Source of the DNA: Chlorobiota bacterium
Lineage (GTDB): Bacteria > Bacteroidota > Ignavibacteria > Kapaibacteriales > NICIL-2
NCBI GenBank assembly: GCA_003695605.1
Contig: RFIK01000133.1
Coordinates: 1-14,619 of the forward strand
Direction of reading: 5' to 3'
DNA length: 14,619 bases
Each line of letters starts with the position of its first letter. Positions within the stretch are counted from its first letter, which is position 1. Under the pieces are notes generated by a model. That model was not told the origin of the DNA, did not search any database, and saw nothing but the letters and a program-made list of their open reading frames with translations. A program made the position numbers and the translations under genes. Shown piece by piece: positions 13,577-14,619 of this stretch.

Positions 13577-13640
13577 GGGTTTCTCGACAGCTTCTGCCAA
13601 ACACCGACGGTGGTGGCAGGGCAATCAAGAAACCCTTTTT
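13577..13640 (+). terminator. Nested hairpin followed by T-run: candidate intrinsic terminator/attenuator upstream of rpoB
   Basis: Three nested helices stack: outer GGGTTTCT (13577-13584) with AGAAACCC (13628-13635), middle CTGCCA (13594-13599) with TGGCAG (13614-13619), and inner CACC (13602-13605) with GGTG (13609-13612). TTTTT (13636-13640) follows the outer stem at once, then CCATTTT. This has the form of an intrinsic terminator and is the only hairpin I found in the window with a direct T-run. Confidence 0.55.
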
Positions 13641-13830
13641 CCATTTTAGTTGTGAGTGACAGCATCTTGCATCGAATACGACGACGCAGTGCCGATCGGA
13701 AAGGTCTCGCACCCCTGCTCCGCGCAGGACAGAGGCCGACGCACTTTTGCGCCTATTGTGTGCACACGCCTTTTGTCGTACCGGTTTGCGCCACGTTCTG
13801 CGGAAGCTTGAACGCAACACCACTCTGAAG

Positions 13831-13843
13831 TCTCACCACTTAT
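13831..13843 (+). repeat. Leader motif copy 5 (rpoB, less exact)
   Basis: TCTCACCACTTAT lies before the rpoB start, with the CACCA core ending 18 nt before the ATG as at rplL. A related ACACCACTC occurs 17 nt further upstream. Confidence 0.4.
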
Positions 13844-13856
13844 CCCAGAGAACACA

Positions 13857-14619
13857 ATGCCAGATCTCCGTACCAAGGACTCGAAGACAGAAGGAGCCAA
13901 ACGCTCGGAGAAACTCCCCCAATCTTCAGCCGATGCTCTACTGGCAAGTCCACTGCGGGAGCGCATCTCCTTTGCGCGTGTGCCAAGCGCGCAACTCTAC
14001 GACGACTTACTCGATGTGCAGATTCGTTCCTACCTGGATTTCCTCCAAGAAGACGTACCGCCACAGGAGCGCAAACCGATCGGTTTGCAAAAGGCCTTCT
14101 TGGCAAACTTCCCCGTCGAAGATAACCAAGGGATTCTCCAAGTTGAGTTCCTTGGCTACAGCATCGAAAATCCTCGCTACACCGAGGAGGAGTGCCGCGA
14201 GCGCGAATTGACCTACGCCAAAACGCTCAAAGCAAAGCTGCGCCTGTCGAGCAAAGCTGATCCCACCAGCGACGACTACATCGAGGCGATCGAGCAGGAA
14301 GTGTACATGGGCACCATCCCTGCGATGACGTCGCGCGGCACGTTCATCATCAATGGTGCCGAGCGGGTAGTTGTCTCGCAAATCCACCGCTCACCGGGCG
14401 TGTTCTTCGACGAAACGATCCACGCCAACGGAATGAAGCTCTACTCAGCTCGGATCATTCCGTTCAAGGGGTCATGGGTGGAATTCACCACCGACATCAA
14501 CAATCTCCTCTACGCGTACATTGACCGCAAGAAAAAATTCCTCGCCACGACGTTCCTCCGCGCACTCCGCAAAGACGATGGCACGCCCTTCTGCTCAACC
14601 GACGAAGAGATCCTTGCCC
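13857..14619 (+). CDS. rpoB: DNA-directed RNA polymerase subunit beta (5' part, truncated by window end)
   Basis: The first 254 residues of RpoB, the beta subunit that forms one side of the catalytic cleft. After a ~30-residue charged N-terminus (MPDLRTKDSK) the conserved region begins with RISFARVPS, then LLDVQIRSYLDFLQ, QVEFLGYSIENPRYTEEEC, and YMGTIPAMTSRGTFIINGAERVVVSQIHRSPGVFF. The frame continues with KLYSARIIPFKGSWVEF, NNLLYAYIDRKKKF and TTFLRAL. The frame is open to the last base. ATG 13857 fits the family start; only a weak AGAGAA lies before it. The NNxxYAYIDRKKKF form is, from memory, like that of the Bacteroidota/Chlorobiota group. It is expected to be followed by rpoC outside the window. 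Confidence 0.97.
   Translation, partial: MPDLRTKDSKTEGAKRSEKLPQSSADALLASPLRERISFARVPSAQLYDDLLDVQIRSYLDFLQEDVPPQERKPIGLQKAFLANFPVEDNQGILQVEFLGYSIENPRYTEEECRERELTYAKTLKAKLRLSSKADPTSDDYIEAIEQEVYMGTIPAMTSRGTFIINGAERVVVSQIHRSPGVFFDETIHANGMKLYSARIIPFKGSWVEFTTDINNLLYAYIDRKKKFLATTFLRALRKDDGTPFCSTDEEILA

Larger units (their letters stand above)
13350..13856 (+). other. 507-bp rplL-rpoB spacer with no convincing gene
   Basis: I see no credible coding sequence here: the longest open frame (13403-13828, +) has the odd composition of a chance ORF. The spacer instead carries at least three strong hairpins (13360-13396, 13462-13492, 13577-13635), the last followed by a T-run. A weak promoter-like pair is TTGTGA (13650-13655) and TCGAAT (13672-13677), spaced by 16 bp. 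A 10-bp palindrome, GTGTGCACAC, lies at 13758-13767. In E. coli the same spacer has an attenuator and an RNase III site that set the ratio of L12 to beta subunit; a similar role is inferred here. Confidence 0.6.

Noticed and set aside
13403..13828. 141-residue + strand open frame in the rplL-rpoB spacer
   Set aside because: Its composition is not protein-like, it reads through two strong hairpins, there is no ribosome-binding site, and no known motif is visible.

Overview
The window is a gene-dense bacterial chromosome segment, almost entirely on the + strand, with a moderately high GC content. It holds the end of the rpoA-rplQ block, a cell-surface polysaccharide gene pair, groES-groEL, carA, five tRNAs, and the secE-nusG-rplK-rplA-rplJ-rplL-rpoB block. 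The RpoB, L17 and alpha-subunit sequences look most like the Bacteroidota/Chlorobiota/Ignavibacteria (FCB) assemblage, possibly a Kapabacteria-like lineage. That placement is my judgement from sequence feel and needs a tree. No phage, transposon, integrase or CRISPR signature is visible.

Layout. 1-2551: the rpoA 3' end, rplQ with a long low-complexity tail, the ribosome-assembly GTPase engB (ysxC), and purE, which overlaps engB by 4 nt. 2600-5507: a Wzz/PCP-type chain-length protein and a many-spanning O-antigen ligase/polymerase-like protein; no glycosyltransferases lie beside them. 5350-6262, minus strand: two unrecognised genes, a four-helix membrane protein and a small soluble protein. 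They overlap each other by 8 nt, and the second overlaps the end of the polysaccharide gene antisense. 6291-8304: a CIRCE operator followed by groES and groEL. 8563-9714: carA. 9773-10219: tRNA-Tyr, Gly(UCC), Gly(CCC), Thr and Trp, none with an encoded CCA end. 10252-14619: secE, nusG, rplK, rplA, rplJ, rplL and the 5' part of rpoB.

How it works together. Most genes serve transcription and translation: alpha and beta subunits of RNA polymerase, NusG, stalk and other 50S proteins, tRNAs, and a 50S assembly GTPase. SecE and GroESL add protein export and folding. The control layer is the most interesting part. There is a one-mismatch CIRCE site, a candidate L10-type leader before rplJ, and a 507-bp structured spacer between rplL and rpoB that ends in a nested hairpin followed by a T-run. 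A repeated leader motif, about TGTTCCACCATTT, sits just upstream of the ribosome-binding site of several highly expressed genes (groES, groEL, rplL, less exactly rpoB and rplJ, and at a larger distance rplA). I see no complete novel defence or metabolic system. The best candidates for undescribed biology are the repeated leader motif, the rplL-rpoB spacer RNA and the coupled minus-strand gene pair.
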